Assembly: GCA_947497475.1 (NCBI GenBank)
Contig: CANMGS010000001.1
Location: 1,509,747 to 1,573,746, forward strand
DNA: 64,000 bases
Origin: an uncultured Amylibacter sp.
GTDB lineage: Bacteria > Pseudomonadota > Alphaproteobacteria > Rhodobacterales > Rhodobacteraceae
Reading direction: 5' to 3'
The stretch's first letter is position 1. Each line of letters begins with the position of its first letter. The notes under the pieces were generated by a model. It ran no database searches and had not been told where the DNA came from. It saw only the letters and a list, made by a program, of their open reading frames with translations. Shown here piece after piece: positions 1 to 8,787 of this stretch. The translations under genes were made by a program, and so were the position numbers.

Positions 1-1
1 G

Positions 2-274
2 ATTATGTCATCCAAGGTTGGTGTTATGCGTGATGGCGATGGCATGGCGCAGGCTCTGCGCGACTTGCGTGAATTGTCAGAGCGCCATGGTGAGGTTTCG
101 ACCAATTTTGATAATATGCTAGCAGCGGCGACTTTGATTGCTGCGGCTGCGTATAACCGTAAAGAGTCTCGTGGGGGGCATTACCGTACGGATTATCCTG
201 ATAAGGATGATAGTATGCAGCACCGTACTGAGATCACTTATGCCGAAGCGATGACTTTGCGCGATAGTTTGTAG
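2..274 (+). CDS. nadB: L-aspartate oxidase, C-terminal end (partial)
   Basis: C-terminal end of L-aspartate oxidase, the flavoenzyme that turns aspartate into iminoaspartate at the start of bacterial NAD synthesis. The gene enters from the left edge, so only about 90 residues are visible. The stretch RKESRGGHYRTDYP is the family's typical C-terminal signature in the helical domain, and the remainder is helical as expected. nadC and nadD follow on the same strand, which fits a de novo NAD operon; nadA would be expected outside the window. The FAD-binding part cannot be judged here. Confidence 0.9.
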   Translation: MMSSKVGVMRDGDGMAQALRDLRELSERHGEVSTNFDNMLAAATLIAAAAYNRKESRGGHYRTDYPDKDDSMQHRTEITYAEAMTLRDSL

Positions 275-280
275 GTTTTT

Positions 281-577
281 ATGACGCTAGGGGGATTCAT
301 AAAAGTCAGTCTTACCACAGGTGCATGTATTGTTTTGGTTGCGTGCCAAGATGAACAAGCGACTGTGGTTGAGACAATTCCTGATAACGATAAATGTGTT
401 GCTAGTGAGTTCGCTAAGTTCATAGGGCAAAGCGAAGATGTGTTGACAACAGTGGACTTGCCTAAACGCCATCGCATTATTCAGCCAAACAGTGCTGTGA
501 CTGCTGATTACATCGAAACCAGAGTGAATTTCCTAATTGATAAATCTGGTTTGATTGAAGACGTGAAATGTTATTAA
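281..577 (+). CDS. Peptidase inhibitor I78 family lipoprotein
   Basis: Small predicted lipoprotein of 98 residues. The N-terminus is hydrophobic and ends in a lipobox-like LVAC with the Cys near residue 22. The mature part fits the I78 inhibitor family: a Cys followed by a SEFAKFIGQ helix, an LP..RII.P strand, a T.DY..R.N..ID core and a C-terminal V.C. The two distal cysteines may form a disulfide. Family members resemble potato-inhibitor-I folds and inhibit serine proteases, but the target here is unknown. It sits 6 bp after nadB and 25 bp before nadC, so it is probably co-transcribed with NAD genes without an obvious link. No clear ribosome-binding site precedes the ATG. Confidence 0.7.
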   Translation: MTLGGFIKVSLTTGACIVLVACQDEQATVVETIPDNDKCVASEFAKFIGQSEDVLTTVDLPKRHRIIQPNSAVTADYIETRVNFLIDKSGLIEDVKCY

Positions 578-602
578 TTCATATCATATGAAGGATATCC
601 TA

Positions 603-1451
603 ATGAGCCATGCATCTATCCCTGATTTTCTTTTACAAGATTTGATCTCTCGGTCTTTGGACGAAGACTTGGGCGGTGCAGGTGATGTGACCAGCCGTGC
701 AGTAATTCCTGATGGCACTGTGTATGGTGCACGGATGAATGCGCGTGACGCTGGTGTGATCAGTGGTATGCAATTGGCGCGATTATCCTTTCATACCGTT
801 GATCCTTTGTTGAAGGTGGAAACACTTATTCCTGATGGTGGCGTGGCCAAGGCTGGCGATGTGACGATGACGATTACGGGGGATGCCAAATCAATCCTGA
901 TGGGGGAGCGTGTGGCGTTGAACCTTGCAGGACGTTTGTCTGGGATTGCGACGATGACGGCGGCTTTTGTTGCGCAAACTAAGGGCACTAAAGCCAAGAT
1001 TACATGTACACGTAAAACAACACCCGGCTTACGTTTGGTGGAAAAAGAAGCGGTACGTCATGGCGGTGGATCAAACCACCGTTTTGGGTTGAACGATGCG
1101 ATTATGATTAAGGATAATCATATTGCAGCCGCTGGCTCGATTAAGGATGTGCTGACCCGTGCGCGCGAATTTGCATCACATATGCGCCGTATTGAGATTG
1201 AAGTTGATAACTTGAAACAGCTTGAAGAAGTGTTGAAAGTTGGTGTGGCTGATGTGGTGTTGCTGGATAATATGAGCAACGCCGATATGACCAAGGCTGT
1301 TGGTATGGTTGATGGCGCTATGGTGGTTGAAGCCAGTGGGAATATGCGGCTGGAACGGATTGCCGAAGTGTCTGCAACGGGTGTGGATTACATTTCTGTG
1401 GGGGCTTTGACCCATACGGTGACGAACCTTGATTTGGGTTTGGATTTTTAA
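603..1451 (+). CDS. nadC: Nicotinate-nucleotide pyrophosphorylase (carboxylating)
   Basis: Quinolinate phosphoribosyltransferase: converts quinolinate and PRPP to nicotinate mononucleotide, CO2 and pyrophosphate in the cytoplasm. About 282 residues, the usual family size. Visible family landmarks are DEDLGGAGDVTSRAVIP near the N-terminus, the basic substrate loop TRKTTPGLR, the HGGGSNHRFGLNDAIMIKDNH segment, and VEASGN.....I..TGVDYISVGALTH near the end of the barrel. An in-frame ATG at 588 also exists, but the AAGGAT at 591-596 lies at proper distance only from the ATG at 603, which was chosen. Followed after 3 bases by nadD. Confidence 0.95.
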   Translation: MSHASIPDFLLQDLISRSLDEDLGGAGDVTSRAVIPDGTVYGARMNARDAGVISGMQLARLSFHTVDPLLKVETLIPDGGVAKAGDVTMTITGDAKSILMGERVALNLAGRLSGIATMTAAFVAQTKGTKAKITCTRKTTPGLRLVEKEAVRHGGGSNHRFGLNDAIMIKDNHIAAAGSIKDVLTRAREFASHMRRIEIEVDNLKQLEEVLKVGVADVVLLDNMSNADMTKAVGMVDGAMVVEASGNMRLERIAEVSATGVDYISVGALTHTVTNLDLGLDF

Positions 1452-1454
1452 GCT

Positions 1455-2051
1455 TTGAAGAACGGGTTTCCGATAGCAACTTCTGGCCTGCGTGTAGGCC
1501 TGTTGGGTGGATCGTTTGATCCGCCACATAATGGGCATTTGCATATTTCCAAATGGGCGTTGAAAGAGTTTGGATTGGATCAAGTTTGGTGGCTGGTATC
1601 CCCTGGTAATCCTTTGAAGGAACGGGGCCCAGCATCAATAGAAAAGCGGATGAATGCTTGCCATGAATTGGTTCAGCATCCACGAATTAAGATCACCGAT
1701 TTGGAATGTAAGTTGGGCACACGTTATACGGCGGAAACGTTGGAGCGGTTGTTGGCGATATATTCTGATGTGCGGTTTGTTTGGTTGATGGGTGCGGATA
1801 ATTTAGCCAGTTTCCATAAATGGGATCGTTGGGCAGATATTATGATGACGCTGCCAATTGGTGTTTTGGCACGGCCCGAAGAGCAAGTGATCGCGGGGAG
1901 TTCACCTGCAGCACGTAGGTTTTCGAAATCGAGATTATCTGCACGGCGGTCTACGGCTTTGCCGTTTCGCGCGGCCCCTTGTTGGAGCCTGTTGAATGGG
2001 CCGATGGTGGATATGTCATCAACAGAGATCAGAAAACGTGGCGATTGGTAA
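1455..2051 (+). CDS. nadD: Nicotinate-nucleotide adenylyltransferase
   Basis: Adenylates nicotinate mononucleotide with ATP to deamido-NAD, the step after NadC. It has 198 residues, normal for the family. The nucleotidyltransferase signature GGSFDPPHNGH lies near residues 18-28, MGADNLASFHKW in the middle, and the SSTEIRKR motif close to the C-terminus. The start is a TTG three bases after the nadC stop; no ATG suits the conserved N-terminus, so a TTG start and translational coupling to nadC are likely. The last conserved helix appears slightly short compared with larger NadD proteins. Confidence 0.9.
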   Translation: MKNGFPIATSGLRVGLLGGSFDPPHNGHLHISKWALKEFGLDQVWWLVSPGNPLKERGPASIEKRMNACHELVQHPRIKITDLECKLGTRYTAETLERLLAIYSDVRFVWLMGADNLASFHKWDRWADIMMTLPIGVLARPEEQVIAGSSPAARRFSKSRLSARRSTALPFRAAPCWSLLNGPMVDMSSTEIRKRGDW

Positions 2052-2095
2052 AAAGTGAATTGCCTTAAGGGTGATCGTCCGTTTACTGTCTTGTT

Positions 2096-3559
2096 ATGAC
2101 TGATATTTTATCACCTTTGAAATTCAAGAGACGCCATATTTTGGCAATGGCTTTTGCTGCTTTGGCAACTGTGCCCGCGTTTGGGCAAGAACTGAAGATT
2201 AAGAACTCGATTGGGACGATTGTAGCTAGCGCTGGATTGTCAGGCGTTAAGAGTATTGTCGTTATGGATGCTACCACTGGCCGTGTTCTAGAGAGCCATA
2301 ATGGGTCAAAGGCTTTGCCACCTGCGAGTGTGACGAAAGCGGCGACTGCGCTTTATGCGATGTCTGCTTTGGGAACAGAAGGTACTTTTAAAACACGGCT
2401 TTTGGCGACGGGGCCGGTTAAGAATGGTGTTTTAAAGGGTGATTTGATTTTAGAAGGATCGGGTGATCCGCGATTGGATACGGATGCGCTGGGTTCCTTG
2501 GCTGGGCAGTTGAAAAAAGCTGGTGTGAAGTCGGTTAAAGGTAAGTTTTTGGTTTATGCTGGGGCATTGCCGTATCAGCCGCAAATTGATGACACACAGC
2601 CTAGTCATGTTGGGTATAACCCCACGATTTCTGGGATGAATTTGAATTTTAACCGTGTGTTTTTTCAATGGAAGCGCAGCACCAAAGGCTATGCGGTGGA
2701 TATGTTTGCACGAGCAAAGAAATATTCGCCAAATGTGCGCGGGATTAAAATGGCGGTTCGAAACCGTGATTTGCCCGTTTTCAAATACCGCTCTGTGAAT
2801 GGTGCAGATCATTGGTCGGTTGCGCAATCTGCATTGGGCAAAGGCGGCAGTCGTTGGTTGCCTGTGCGCCAACCAGCGGATTATGCGGGTGAGGTGTTTC
2901 AGTCTGTGGCAGCGATCAATGGTATTCGAGTGCCAAAGCATAAAGTGGTGACGCGGCAAGTTTCTGGGAAACCGATTGCTGTGTGGGAAAGCAGTACTGT
3001 GCGCCAATTGTCGAAATCAATGATTAAGTATTCCACGAATATGACAGCCGAAACTTTGGGGTTATCTGCCAGTGTAAAACGCGGAAGCAAAGCTAATAGT
3101 TTGCGCAGTTCAGGTAAAGCTATGACTGATTGGTTGGAAGCCACATACGGCGTGCGGGGGGCTCGGTTTGTGGATCATTCAGGGCTTGGATCTGATAGTC
3201 GTATCTCAGCGCATGAAATGGCGCGGTTGCTGGTGAATGCGAAATGGAATGGGCCATTGCGGCCTATTATGAAAGAAGTCACCTTGCGCAATGCGCAGTT
3301 TAAGAAGGCTCCTATTCAAGGGGCGAAGGTGGTGGTGAAAACCGGCACTTTGAATTTTGCCAGTGCTTTGTCGGGTTATATTACCTGTCCGAATGGGCGC
3401 AAACTGGCGTTTGCGATATTCACTGCGGATCAAAAGAAACGTGGTCAGATTACGAAGAAAGATCGTGAACGGCCTGCGGGTGGCAGAACTTGGGCGCGTA
3501 AGTCGCGTGTGATGCAACATCAGTTGATACGGCATTGGGTGCAGTCTTATGGGACTTAA
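2096..3559 (+). CDS. dacB: D-alanyl-D-alanine carboxypeptidase/endopeptidase (PBP4, family S13)
   Basis: Periplasmic penicillin-binding protein of the S13 family, which trims pentapeptide stems or cuts peptide cross-links in peptidoglycan. The signal peptide runs to about AFG at residue 30. All three serine-penicilloyl motifs are present: SVTK at 78-81 (catalytic Ser and Lys), STN at 313-315, and KTG at 415-417. The large insert between the first two motifs is typical of the S13 family. Length 487 residues is normal. It starts 45 bp after nadD and probably shares its transcript, although the function is unrelated. Confidence 0.92.
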   Translation: MTDILSPLKFKRRHILAMAFAALATVPAFGQELKIKNSIGTIVASAGLSGVKSIVVMDATTGRVLESHNGSKALPPASVTKAATALYAMSALGTEGTFKTRLLATGPVKNGVLKGDLILEGSGDPRLDTDALGSLAGQLKKAGVKSVKGKFLVYAGALPYQPQIDDTQPSHVGYNPTISGMNLNFNRVFFQWKRSTKGYAVDMFARAKKYSPNVRGIKMAVRNRDLPVFKYRSVNGADHWSVAQSALGKGGSRWLPVRQPADYAGEVFQSVAAINGIRVPKHKVVTRQVSGKPIAVWESSTVRQLSKSMIKYSTNMTAETLGLSASVKRGSKANSLRSSGKAMTDWLEATYGVRGARFVDHSGLGSDSRISAHEMARLLVNAKWNGPLRPIMKEVTLRNAQFKKAPIQGAKVVVKTGTLNFASALSGYITCPNGRKLAFAIFTADQKKRGQITKKDRERPAGGRTWARKSRVMQHQLIRHWVQSYGT

Positions 3560-3570
3560 AGGAATACGCC

Positions 3571-3975
3571 ATGTCAGGTGAGATGGATTTAGATACGTTG
3601 ATTGGATCTATGGAGCCAGTTTTGCATCCTGAGCATTATGTTTTTGCGACGACAACAGATGCTGATGTTGTTGCACATGCAAAAGCCAAGATGGTTTTTC
3701 ATGAAACTGAAGGGACGACGTTAATCGTTTTGCAAGAAGAGGCAGAACGTTTGGGATTAGATGGCGAATTTTTATGCCAGATGATTACGTTGAATATTCA
3801 CTCATCGCTTGAGGCTGTTGGTTTTATGGCACGGATTGCAACACATCTGAGCAAGCTTGATATGGGCGTGAACCCTGTGGCGGGGTTTTACCATGACCAT
3901 TTGTTTATTCAGGTGGATAAGGTTCAAACTGCTATGGATGGGCTGCAAGACCTGATTGGGTCGGTTGGTAAATAG
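3571..3975 (+). CDS. ACT domain-containing protein (DUF2241-like)
   Basis: Predicted cytoplasmic protein of 134 residues made almost wholly of ACT-type regulatory folds. The start was placed at the ATG at 3571 because AAAGGAA lies just upstream, although the open frame reaches back to 3535. Conserved landmarks are LIGSMEPVLHPEHYVFAT near the N-terminus and LDMGVNPVAGFYHDHLFI near the C-terminus, matching the alphaproteobacterial DUF2241/COG3602 group. ACT domains generally bind small ligands such as amino acids; the ligand here is unknown. It begins 11 bp after the PBP4 stop, so co-transcription is likely. Confidence 0.8.
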   Translation: MSGEMDLDTLIGSMEPVLHPEHYVFATTTDADVVAHAKAKMVFHETEGTTLIVLQEEAERLGLDGEFLCQMITLNIHSSLEAVGFMARIATHLSKLDMGVNPVAGFYHDHLFIQVDKVQTAMDGLQDLIGSVGK

Positions 3976-3976
3976 A

Positions 3977-4906
3977 TTATTCGACGACTTTAAAGGGTTC
4001 TAATGTTTCTACATCCATAGTTTGGATGCGAGCAAACCGTTCAGTGACATCGTTTACTACGATCCATGTGTGATGGGTTTTCGCTGTCATTTGGGCGCCA
4101 TTTGGTAAAATACCGTTCCATGCAAAATCCATTTCAATAGTGAAATTTGCGTCAGATGCTGCAGTCACTTTGAAGTTTTCAATGGCATGGCGGCTTGCAT
4201 CGACAGAGGATGCGGGGCCTGACAGCCATTTTTTGAAACCGCCTTTGGTGGCGATTGCGCCAGAGGCGAAGTTGAGCTTGAAAGGGGCGGCGAGCAATTC
4301 GTTAAAGGGGGCAGGATTACGTTTTGGTTCTTCGACCAAAGCGAGCCAATAATGCACAAGACTTTTGGCGCGGTTATGTGCATAAGCATCGTTCCATTCA
4401 CCGCCTGTGCTGTCTGCGTTCTGAGTGATTTCGATACTGCTAAACTTTGGCAAAGGGTCATTTACGCTTGGGGTCAGGTGCATTGCATAACTTAAATCAG
4501 CGTTGCGGGTTTGACCGTCTGGCAGGATGCCCTGATTTTGATAGGTGATGGTTGCCTCTAATATCAGGGTGCCATCGTCATTTTGTTTAATCTGGGTTGT
4601 TTTGGGGAAATGCGCGTTTTTCCATGTATCAGGTAACTTGGTGACGCGTGCGGCATAAGCATCATGGCCTTTTGCCTCTCCTAAGCCAGATTTTATAGTG
4701 ACATCGGGTGTTAAGATATCCAATGTATTTTCTATGCCTGCTTTAGGGCGCTCATAAAACTGATACCAGCGGTGGAATTGTGCTAGGCTTGCATGTTCCA
4801 GATAGCTGTTGCGGATTTTTGTTTCATCCATTTGGGCATATCCTATCTGCGTTGTGGCGAGCAGTGTGATTGCTGAACTGATACAGAATAGAATTTTTCC
4901 AAACAT
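3977..4906 (-). CDS. Secreted protein with two NTF2/SnoaL-like repeats
   Basis: Predicted periplasmic protein of 309 residues with a signal peptide ending near GYAQ at residue 25. Two similar halves can be seen. The first begins FHRWYQFYERPKAG and contains ITYQNQGILPDGQ; the second begins LVHYWLALVEEPKRNPAPF and contains MDFAWNGILPNGA. This points to a tandem NTF2-like (SnoaL-like) cone fold, a scaffold used by many isomerases, hydrolases and ligand-binding proteins. No catalytic residue set can be assigned. It follows the TerB-like gene with a 3-base gap, so the two are an operon. Its stop lies one base from the ACT-domain gene on the other strand. Confidence 0.6.
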   Translation of the reverse strand: MFGKILFCISSAITLLATTQIGYAQMDETKIRNSYLEHASLAQFHRWYQFYERPKAGIENTLDILTPDVTIKSGLGEAKGHDAYAARVTKLPDTWKNAHFPKTTQIKQNDDGTLILEATITYQNQGILPDGQTRNADLSYAMHLTPSVNDPLPKFSSIEITQNADSTGGEWNDAYAHNRAKSLVHYWLALVEEPKRNPAPFNELLAAPFKLNFASGAIATKGGFKKWLSGPASSVDASRHAIENFKVTAASDANFTIEMDFAWNGILPNGAQMTAKTHHTWIVVNDVTERFARIQTMDVETLEPFKVVE

Positions 4907-4909
4907 GGT

Positions 4910-5332
4910 TTAAACAGTCATATGACGTGCGCGTGCGCCGCGTTCGATAGCAGCTGTGCAAAGGCGGTCGAGGTTAAATTCATAACGGGTTTCTTGTAAA
5001 AAACGCAGCTCCACTTCACGCAAGCGACCGTCAGATGCAGCGACATCACAGCACAGCGCGTAGGATGTTTCGTAGAGCTTTTCAGGCAAGGCTGCTTTGA
5101 CAAGGCCGAATAGGGCATCCAATCCGTCCTCTTCTTCGAACAGGTCAAAAACAGTTTGGGAAATGGTTTTCAAGCGATCCTCGTCGTAATCGGCAAAGAT
5201 GGGCAGGTGATCGACGATGCGTTGGATAGACAGAAGTTCTAGCGTTTTCATGGCTTCGTCAGAGACAGCCCCTGCGACCATCATCGCAACGAGAGCGTCT
5301 TGGTGTGTCCATGGGAGGGGTGTTTGTGACAT
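4910..5332 (-). CDS. TerB-like helical protein
   Basis: Small all-helical protein of 140 residues without signal peptide. The segment ALCCDVAASDGRLREVELRFLQE fits the acidic (A.SDG....E..FL) signature of the tellurite-resistance TerB fold, found in many proteins that have nothing to do with tellurite. First gene of a two-gene minus-strand operon with the secreted NTF2-like protein; the region 5333-5431 upstream is shared with the divergent lysK and should hold both promoters. The exact role is unknown. Confidence 0.65.
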   Translation of the reverse strand: MSQTPLPWTHQDALVAMMVAGAVSDEAMKTLELLSIQRIVDHLPIFADYDEDRLKTISQTVFDLFEEEDGLDALFGLVKAALPEKLYETSYALCCDVAASDGRLREVELRFLQETRYEFNLDRLCTAAIERGARARHMTV

Positions 5333-5431
5333 CTTTATCGACTCTTTATATGAATTACCCCCTGATATTATTGACCAAGCGGGTTTGGAGCAATAGGGGA
5401 GTGTTTGAAAACAACCTTAATGGATAGAACA

Positions 5432-7081
5432 ATGTCTGAATTGCGCGAAATTGCGATGAAATCTAAAGCTTGGCCCTTTGATGAGGCGCGCAAGCTTTTG
5501 AAACGATTCAAAAAGGGCGCACCTGAAAAGGGATATGTATTGTTCGAAACGGGTTATGGCCCCTCTGGTTTGCCGCATATCGGGACGTTTGGTGAGGTTG
5601 CGCGTACAGCGATGATCCAGCACGCGTTTACGGTGTTGAGTGATATTCCAACGAAACTGGTTTCATTCTCGGATGATCTGGATGGGATGCGTAAAGTACC
5701 AAGTAATGTTCCACAGCAAGAGATGATGGGGGAGCATTTGCAAAAACCATTGACGGATGTGCCTGATCCGTTTGGCACGCATGATAGCTTTGGTGCACAT
5801 AACAATGCGATGCTGCGCCGTTTCTTGGATACTTTTGGGTTTGAATACGAGTTTTATTCATCAACAGAGTATTACCGTTCGGGTGCTTTTGATCAGGTAT
5901 TACTCCGTGCTGTTGAAAAGTACGATGAGATCATGGCTGTGATGTTGGAAAGCTTGCGTGCGGAACGTGCGCAGACGTATTCGATTTTCTTGCCGATTTC
6001 ACCAAAATCTGGCCGTGTTTTGTATGTTCCAATGAAATCTGTGAATGCAGCGGATGGTACGATCACTTTTGACGATGAAGATGGTGAAGAAACAACGCTG
6101 CCAGTGACAGGTGGCAATGTGAAATTGCAGTGGAAACCAGACTTTGGGGCGCGTTGGGCCGCTTTGGGTGTGGATTTTGAGATGTATGGTAAAGACCATT
6201 CAACGAATACACATATTTACGATAAGATTTGCCGTATTTTGGGAGCGCCTGCACCTGCGCATTATTTTTACGAGATGTTCTTGGATGAAAAAGGCGAGAA
6301 GATTTCGAAGTCTAAGGGTAATGGTGTATCGATTGACGAATGGCTGACATATGCGTCTGCTGAAAGCTTGTCGTACTTTATGTACCAGAAACCAAATACG
6401 GCGAAGCGGATGCATTTTGATGTGATCCCTAAGGCAGTGGATGAGTACCATCAGCAGTTGCGTGCGTATGTGGATCAAGAGCCAGCACAGCAGTTGAACA
6501 ACCCTGTGTACCATATTCACAAAGGCAATGTTCCTGTGTCAGATATGGTTGTGCCGTTTTCTATGTTATTGAACTTGGCCTCTGTTTCAAGTGCAGAGAC
6601 AAAAGATGCGATGTGGGGTTTCATTAATAAATATGCGCCTGATGCATCACCAGAGGCAAACCCTGTGATGGATGAAGCGGCTGGCTTTGCGGTGCGGTAT
6701 TACCATGACTTTGTGAAGCCGACGAAAGTGTTCCGCGCGCCAAGCGATCAGGAACGCGCTGCGCTGACGGATTTGATAGCGGGCTTGAAAGATGTCGATG
6801 TGGCGAAAGCTATGATCGATAAAAAGAACGCGGATATGGGCAAAGAGCCTGCTGATTTATCGGCTTATGCTTTGGACAATGGGGATGATCTGCAAGCATT
6901 GGTTTTTGCTGTGGGTAAGAATCATGGTTTTGAAAACCTGCGCGATTGGTTCCAAGCGATTTATGAAGTTTTGTTGGGTGCATCACAAGGGCCACGTTTT
7001 GGTGGATTTGCGGCGCTTTACGGTGTTGATGAAACCATTGCGCTGATCGAAAGCGGACTGAAAGGCGAATTACTCGCCTAG
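5432..7081 (+). CDS. lysK: Lysyl-tRNA synthetase, class I
   Basis: Charges tRNA-Lys with lysine using the class I fold, the archaeal-type LysRS that replaces LysS in most alphaproteobacteria. The HIGH-type motif is seen as HIGT at 49-52 within [12 protein letters not shown], and the KMSKS-type motif as KISKS at 290-294. The length of about 549 residues is typical. Other start codons lie in frame at 5405 (TTG) and 5420 (ATG); the ATG at 5432 gives the conserved MSELRE...SKAWPF N-terminus and was preferred. The 3' end overlaps the convergent SRPBCC gene by 12 bases. Confidence 0.93.
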   Translation: MSELREIAMKSKAWPFDEARKLLKRFKKGAPEKGYVLFETGYGPSGLPHIGTFGEVARTAMIQHAFTVLSDIPTKLVSFSDDLDGMRKVPSNVPQQEMMGEHLQKPLTDVPDPFGTHDSFGAHNNAMLRRFLDTFGFEYEFYSSTEYYRSGAFDQVLLRAVEKYDEIMAVMLESLRAERAQTYSIFLPISPKSGRVLYVPMKSVNAADGTITFDDEDGEETTLPVTGGNVKLQWKPDFGARWAALGVDFEMYGKDHSTNTHIYDKICRILGAPAPAHYFYEMFLDEKGEKISKSKGNGVSIDEWLTYASAESLSYFMYQKPNTAKRMHFDVIPKAVDEYHQQLRAYVDQEPAQQLNNPVYHIHKGNVPVSDMVVPFSMLLNLASVSSAETKDAMWGFINKYAPDASPEANPVMDEAAGFAVRYYHDFVKPTKVFRAPSDQERAALTDLIAGLKDVDVAKAMIDKKNADMGKEPADLSAYALDNGDDLQALVFAVGKNHGFENLRDWFQAIYEVLLGASQGPRFGGFAALYGVDETIALIESGLKGELLA

Positions 7082-7510
7082 GCCAAGCAAACGTAGTCTT
7101 GGTTTGTGGCGCGCTTTGTATAAGAAGCGTGCCCATAGGACGAAAATGGGGGTCATAAACCCCGCATCAATTTCTATTGTATCTGTTAGGCGTGATCCTG
7201 TTTCTGTTGGGGTCACGCGCATATTGTGGCGCCAGCTTTTCACGCCTGCGCCACGTTCAAAGGATTGTGCAATCATCTGGTCGTGATCGCAGGATACGAC
7301 TTCCATGTAATAGGGTTGTTTGGGCAGTTTGCCAAAAAGGGACACTTCGATGTCCATTTTTTGGCCTGCTTGAAGTTGCCCACTTGGGGTGCCTGTATAA
7401 CTGACGATGCCCTTCATCACTTCTTCTAGGGCGTCGTAATCTGTAATTAGATCCCATAATTTTTGCGGGGCAACTGCGTAATCGTGAATGATCTGGATTG
7501 TTTTAGGCAT
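7070..7510 (-). CDS. SRPBCC family protein (START-like fold)
   Basis: Protein of 146 residues from the ATG at 7510 that fits the SRPBCC/polyketide-cyclase fold: an N-terminal strand [31 protein letters not shown], a middle with [24 protein letters not shown], and a C-terminal amphipathic helix after [22 protein letters not shown]. Such proteins bind hydrophobic ligands in a deep cavity. It starts 4 bases after the ChrA stop and is the last gene of the chr operon, so a link to chromate stress is possible but unproven. Its 3' end overlaps lysK by 12 bases. Confidence 0.7.
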   Translation of the reverse strand: MPKTIQIIHDYAVAPQKLWDLITDYDALEEVMKGIVSYTGTPSGQLQAGQKMDIEVSLFGKLPKQPYYMEVVSCDHDQMIAQSFERGAGVKSWRHNMRVTPTETGSRLTDTIEIDAGFMTPIFVLWARFLYKARHKPRLRLLGLGE

Positions 7511-7514
7511 GGCT

Positions 7515-8783
7515 TTACCCGATTTGTGAAACACCTAGGGCGAGTATAGCTGACAGGGCGAGGACGCCAACCACATTCCAATGACGTTTGAGCAATAAAT
7601 ATCCTGATAGAATAGCAAGTGCCATAACGATTGGGTTTATGGTTGAAAGCTCTGGTAGCCAGAGTGTGAGCAGGCCTGTTTCATTTTTCGTTACAGTGTC
7701 GAAAAAGACATGGAGTGCGAACCAGATTGAAAGATTTAAGATGACGCCAACAACTGCTGCTGTGATGGCGGATAAGGCGCCACGCAAGCGGGGCTGTGTG
7801 CCGATCCAATCGATATATGGGGCGCCTGCGAATATCCATAGGAAACAGGGGGTGAATGTGACCCATAGGGTGACGATTGCTGCTGCAACACCTAGCCACC
7901 AGCCGCCAGCGGCGAAGCCTGCTAGGAAACCTACGAATTCGGTTACGAGGATAAGTGGGCCAGGAGTTGTTTCGGCAAGGCCTAATCCATCCATCATTTG
8001 ACCGGCTGTGAGCCAGCCTTTGAGCGTCACGACGTCCTGGCCCATATAAGCGAGTACGGCATAGGCTCCGCCAAAGGTTACAACCGCGAGTTTTGAAAAG
8101 AAGTAAGCGATTTCATTTATAATACTGGTTTCTGTTACGGCATCCAGCAATAGGATTGGCGCCCACCAGATAGCGAGCCAAATTACGATGGTTTGCATTG
8201 TCTTACTAAATGGCTGTCTGTGTTGAATATGTTCATCGGGCTCTGTTGAACTATCGTTAAAGAACAGACCGTATAGTGCTGCGATAAGAACAATCAGTGG
8301 ATAGGGGATGTTTAGAAAGAATATGCCTATGAAAGATAGGCCTGCTATCATCCAGTGGTCCGTGCGTTTGAGAGCCTTTTTTGAAACGCGTAATAATGCT
8401 TCGATTACGATAATTACCACTGTAGCTTTGATGCCTAGGAATAGAGCCTCTACGATTGGGACAGTGCCCAAGTAAGCGTAGAGCGTTGCTAGAGCAAGTA
8501 TGACCAATGCGCCTGGTATTACGAAGAGAAGACCAGCGATAAGGCCACCGATTAATCCGTTTATGCGCCAGCCAGCGTAGGTGGCGAGTTGCATGGCTTC
8601 TGGGCCTGGTAAGAGCATGCAAAAGCTGAGTGCATTTAAGAACTGTTTTTCTGTGAGCCATTTTTTGTCTTCGACTACTTCGCGGTGCATCATCGCGATT
8701 TGGGCGGCTGGGCCGCCGAAGGATAATACGCCGATTTTGCCCCAAACACGTAAGGCCTCGGATAGGGTTGGATTGGTGGTCAT
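7515..8783 (-). CDS. chrA: Chromate transporter, ChrA family (long-chain)
   Basis: Inner-membrane transporter of the CHR family that exports chromate and perhaps sulfate-like anions. About 422 residues with two homologous halves, each opening with the CHR signature: KIGVLSFGGPAAQIAMMHREVV near residue 15 and KLAVVTFGGAYAVLAYMGQDVV in the second half, each followed by LLPGPEAMQLATYAGW or ETTPGPLILVTEFVGF. Roughly ten or more hydrophobic segments are visible. The start at 8783 was chosen because GGGATAAG precedes it and the conserved N-terminus begins there. It starts 4 bases after the stop of the ChrB-like gene. Confidence 0.9.
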   Translation of the reverse strand: MTTNPTLSEALRVWGKIGVLSFGGPAAQIAMMHREVVEDKKWLTEKQFLNALSFCMLLPGPEAMQLATYAGWRINGLIGGLIAGLLFVIPGALVILALATLYAYLGTVPIVEALFLGIKATVVIIVIEALLRVSKKALKRTDHWMIAGLSFIGIFFLNIPYPLIVLIAALYGLFFNDSSTEPDEHIQHRQPFSKTMQTIVIWLAIWWAPILLLDAVTETSIINEIAYFFSKLAVVTFGGAYAVLAYMGQDVVTLKGWLTAGQMMDGLGLAETTPGPLILVTEFVGFLAGFAAGGWWLGVAAAIVTLWVTFTPCFLWIFAGAPYIDWIGTQPRLRGALSAITAAVVGVILNLSIWFALHVFFDTVTKNETGLLTLWLPELSTINPIVMALAILSGYLLLKRHWNVVGVLALSAILALGVSQIG

Positions 8784-8787
8784 AGTC

